NCBI GenBank assembly: GCA_003343885.1
Contig: QAKH01000049.1
Span: 1 to 8,242, forward strand
Length of the DNA stretch: 8,242 nucleotides
Source: Clostridiales bacterium
GTDB lineage: Bacteria > Bacillota > Clostridia > Oscillospirales > CAG-382
Direction: 5' to 3'
How positions within the stretch are numbered: the stretch's first letter is position 1; every line of letters begins with the position of its first letter. The translations under genes were made by a program, and so were the position numbers. This document shows positions 6,798-8,242 of the stretch, one piece after another. The notes under the pieces were generated by a model. It saw only the letters and a program-made list of their open reading frames with translations. It made no database searches and was not told where the DNA came from.

Positions 6798-7105
6798 GCA
6801 GTATGGGTTTACGTACTGCTCGATGTATGCTGGAGGGTGCGTGATGTTTGCTCACATAAACCCACATCATGAAATTGGAGCCCGAAGTTCCAATGGCAGG
6901 ATGCAGACCTCCCTTTTTCTCCCGATTCCCGGATGGAATATTGCCGGAAAAGAACCGGAGAAAACGGATGCTGGTAGCACGGAGCCGAGGACAGGGCACC
7001 ACCCTTGCGAAAGCAGGGTTTTCAATGGCACCACACGGCTCCCCGGCTCAATTCAATTCAAACCAAAATATCGGGCGTCTTTTTACTAAGATTGCCCGTA
7101 TTTTT
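6798..7105 (+). ncRNA. Candidate structured RNA (about 308 nt), family not recognised
   Basis: Seen directly: hairpin GCAGTA (6798-6803) with TACTGC (6814-6819), whose 10-nt loop contains TGGGTTTA (6804-6811), complementary to TAAACCCA (6857-6864), an 8-bp pseudoknot. A large domain is closed by AATT-G-GAGCC (6873-6882, one bulged G) with GGCTCAATT (7045-7053). Inside are TTTTCTCC (6915-6922) with GGAGAAAA (6957-6964), and GGAGCCG (6981-6987) with CGGCTCC (7036-7042). The latter arm holds ACCCT-T-GC (7001-7008) paired with GCAGGGT (7013-7019) around a GAAA (GNRA) loop. A terminator ends it. GC is 57% over 6871-7050 by hand count, well above the flanking genes. No convincing protein is encoded. 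I looked for marks of tmRNA, RNase P RNA, SRP RNA, 6S RNA, T-box and common riboswitches and found none; raiA RNA or another recently described Bacillota RNA cannot be excluded. It could act in trans or as the leader of the RluA-family gene. Confidence 0.7.
7065..7105 (+). terminator. Intrinsic terminator ending the structured RNA, close before the RluA-family gene
   Basis: AAAATA-U-CGGGC (7065-7076, one bulged U) pairs with GCCCGTATTTT (7094-7104). The stem continues inward as TCTT (7078-7081) with AAGA (7088-7091) around a 6-nt loop, and a T-run (7101-7105) overlaps the 3' arm. It is a good intrinsic terminator. It ends 24 bp before the next start codon, leaving no room for a separate promoter. 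The A-run at the 5' side also gives partial bidirectional character. Confidence 0.8.
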
Positions 7106-7129
7106 AATGCTTTGCATGGGTGGAGGTTG

Positions 7130-8164
7130 ATGAAAATAAGGACCATACAGGTTAATAAAAATGACGCAGATAAACGCATTGACAAATTTCTTACAAAAGT
7201 ATTGAATAATATGCCTCAGTCACTCATGTATAAGTATTTGCGTACGAAAAAAATAAAGCTTAATGGAAAAAAGGCAACACCGGACACAAAACTTTGTGAA
7301 AACGACGTCATTACACTATACATATCTGATGAGTTTTTCTTTGACGCAAAAGATGAGGCAGACAAGTATAAGTATTTGCGGTATACGTCAAATACATTAA
7401 ACCAAAACGAGATTGTGTATGAGGACGATAACATAATCCTTGTCGATAAGCCGCAGGGTGAAATTGTGCACAGCTCTCTGCCGGAAGATCTCGAACGCGG
7501 CGGTGCGCAAAGCACCTTAAAAGAACCATGCCTGATTGACAGAATCTGCGGATACCTATATAAAAAAGGTGAATATGATCCGCTTTCGCAAAACAGCTTT
7601 TCGCCTGCATTGTGCAACAGACTTGACAGAAATACGTGCGGAATAGTAATTGCGGCAAAAAACGCAAAATCCCTTGCAATACTTAATCAGAAAATAAAGG
7701 ACAGAGAGTTAAATAAAAAATATCTCTGCGTTGTTTACGGTAAACCTGATAAGGAAAGCGATACGCTGACAGATTATTTATATAAGGATAAATCTGCAAA
7801 CAGAGTATATGTTTTTCCGTCTGTTCAAAAGGCAAAATCGCAGATGAAAATAAAATATGACGATGACATAAAACGAATAATTACAAAATATAAGGTAGTA
7901 AAGAGTTTCCGTGATACATCACTGCTCGAGGTGGAACTTATTACCGGAAGGACTCATCAAATCAGAGCACACCTTGCGTATATAGGTCACCCTATCGTCG
8001 GAGACGGAAAGTACGGAGTCAACCATAAGTCAAAAACCGGTAAACAGTATCAGATGTTGTGTTCTTATTACTTGAAATTCTGCTTTAAGACAGATGCCGG
8101 AATCCTTGAATACCTGAACGGTAAAGAGTTTTTCAGCCATTTTAATATGGAAAGCACGAAATGA
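7130..8164 (+). CDS. RluA-family RNA pseudouridine synthase with N-terminal S4 domain
   Basis: The enzyme would convert uridine to pseudouridine in rRNA or tRNA. Its 344 aa begin with an S4 RNA-binding domain (about 13-64, with ADKRIDKFL and KIKLNGKKA). The catalytic domain starts near 95 (IVYEDDNIILVDKPQG). The catalytic motif is NRLDRNTCGIVIAAKN (163-178), with Asp166 as the nucleophile; the usual HRLDxxTSG has Asn and Cys variants here. ELITGRTHQIRAHL (269-282) and GHPIVGDGKYG (286-296) are the other family blocks. The target base cannot be told, so RluB/C/D-type names are not given. The same frame is open back to 6869, but that part lies in the structured RNA and has no family likeness. 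ATG 7130 is chosen for domain fit and GGAGG (7122-7126), though its 3-nt spacing is unusually tight. Transcription must pass the terminator at 7065-7105 or begin within the RNA. Confidence 0.92.
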   Translation: MKIRTIQVNKNDADKRIDKFLTKVLNNMPQSLMYKYLRTKKIKLNGKKATPDTKLCENDVITLYISDEFFFDAKDEADKYKYLRYTSNTLNQNEIVYEDDNIILVDKPQGEIVHSSLPEDLERGGAQSTLKEPCLIDRICGYLYKKGEYDPLSQNSFSPALCNRLDRNTCGIVIAAKNAKSLAILNQKIKDRELNKKYLCVVYGKPDKESDTLTDYLYKDKSANRVYVFPSVQKAKSQMKIKYDDDIKRIITKYKVVKSFRDTSLLEVELITGRTHQIRAHLAYIGHPIVGDGKYGVNHKSKTGKQYQMLCSYYLKFCFKTDAGILEYLNGKEFFSHFNMESTK

Positions 8165-8175
8165 AATCAAATTAT

Positions 8176-8212
8176 AACCGGTATGCCTAATGAACGCGTA
8201 CCGGTTGTTTTT
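8176..8212 (+). terminator. Intrinsic terminator after the RluA-family gene
   Basis: AACCGGTATGC (8176-8186) pairs with GCGTACCGGTT (8196-8206), 11 bp with one G-U pair and a 9-nt loop, followed by G and five T (8208-8212). It lies 11 bp after the stop codon. The remaining 30 bp to the window end are A/T-rich and show no feature. Confidence 0.9.
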
Positions 8213-8242
8213 GTTGCAAAAAGAAGATTATAATTTTATATA

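Noticed and set aside
6981..7042. Resemblance to group II intron domain V (GAGCCG arm, GAAA loop, CGGCTC arm)
   Set aside because: Domain V is about 34 nt with a set bulge and catalytic triad; this arm is about 62 nt with an extra internal region, and no intron-encoded protein or other intron domains are present.
7017..7045. T-box-like string (GGCACCACACGG) near a terminator
   Set aside because: It departs from the T-box consensus around the GG-ACC core, no Stem I or specifier loop was found, and the downstream gene is not a usual T-box target.
6823..7089. 88-residue open frame on the plus strand, and a minus-strand frame at 6766-7002
   Set aside because: Both overlap the structured RNA, have unnatural composition and lack convincing ribosome binding sites; open frames here follow from the high GC of the RNA.
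6798..7105. tmRNA, RNase P RNA, SRP RNA, 6S RNA or cobalamin riboswitch
   Set aside because: Their conserved cores (for example the GAGGAAAGTCC and ACAGAA of RNase P, the GGAAGCAGC region of SRP RNA, or the single long bubble-bearing rod of 6S) were not seen. A model search is still needed for less familiar families.
6869..7129. Open frame extending the RluA-family protein upstream by 87 codons
   Set aside because: The extension lies within the structured RNA and its terminator, has no family likeness, and ATG 7130 gives the correct start of the S4 domain.

Overview
The window reads as chromosomal DNA from a low-GC Gram-positive bacterium, most likely a member of the Clostridia of the Oscillospiraceae/Ruminococcus type. 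I infer this from the A/T-rich codon use, strong GGAGG-type ribosome binding sites, a sigma-A promoter (TTGACA, 17 bp, TAAAAT), a DUF1292 (YrzB-like) protein, and the sequence style of the RarA and RluA-family proteins. All six protein genes lie on the plus strand. I see no mobile element, CRISPR array, tRNA or rRNA.

Left part (1-4986). After a short A/T-rich leader with a possible extended -10 promoter come four tightly packed genes: an ABC ATPase, a six-helix ABC-2 permease, a membrane-anchored GldG-like auxiliary protein and a membrane-anchored DUF4340 protein. Together they look like one ABC-2 type machine of the GldA/GldF/GldG kind. The ATPase drives the permease, and the two anchored proteins place large domains outside the membrane. 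The substrate is unknown.

Middle part (5024-6757). rarA, encoding the AAA+ replication-recombination ATPase, follows 37 bp after the DUF4340 gene with no terminator in between. A 12-bp tandem repeat spans its stop codon. A near-consensus promoter then drives a small, very acidic DUF1292 protein.

Right part (6758-8242). The 372-bp gap between the DUF1292 gene and an RluA-family pseudouridine synthase gene holds the most unusual element. It is a GC-rich stretch (57% by hand count over 6871-7050) with an extended -10 promoter, a 5' hairpin whose loop can form an 8-bp pseudoknot, a multibranched domain closed by a 9-bp helix, a GNRA-capped hairpin and a strong intrinsic terminator. It looks like a structured RNA of about 308 nt, or a regulatory leader of the synthase gene. 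The terminator ends only 24 bp before the start codon, and its 5' arm can pair instead with part of the closing helix, which would suit an attenuation switch. I could not match it to a known RNA family by eye. The synthase gene ends in a clear terminator.
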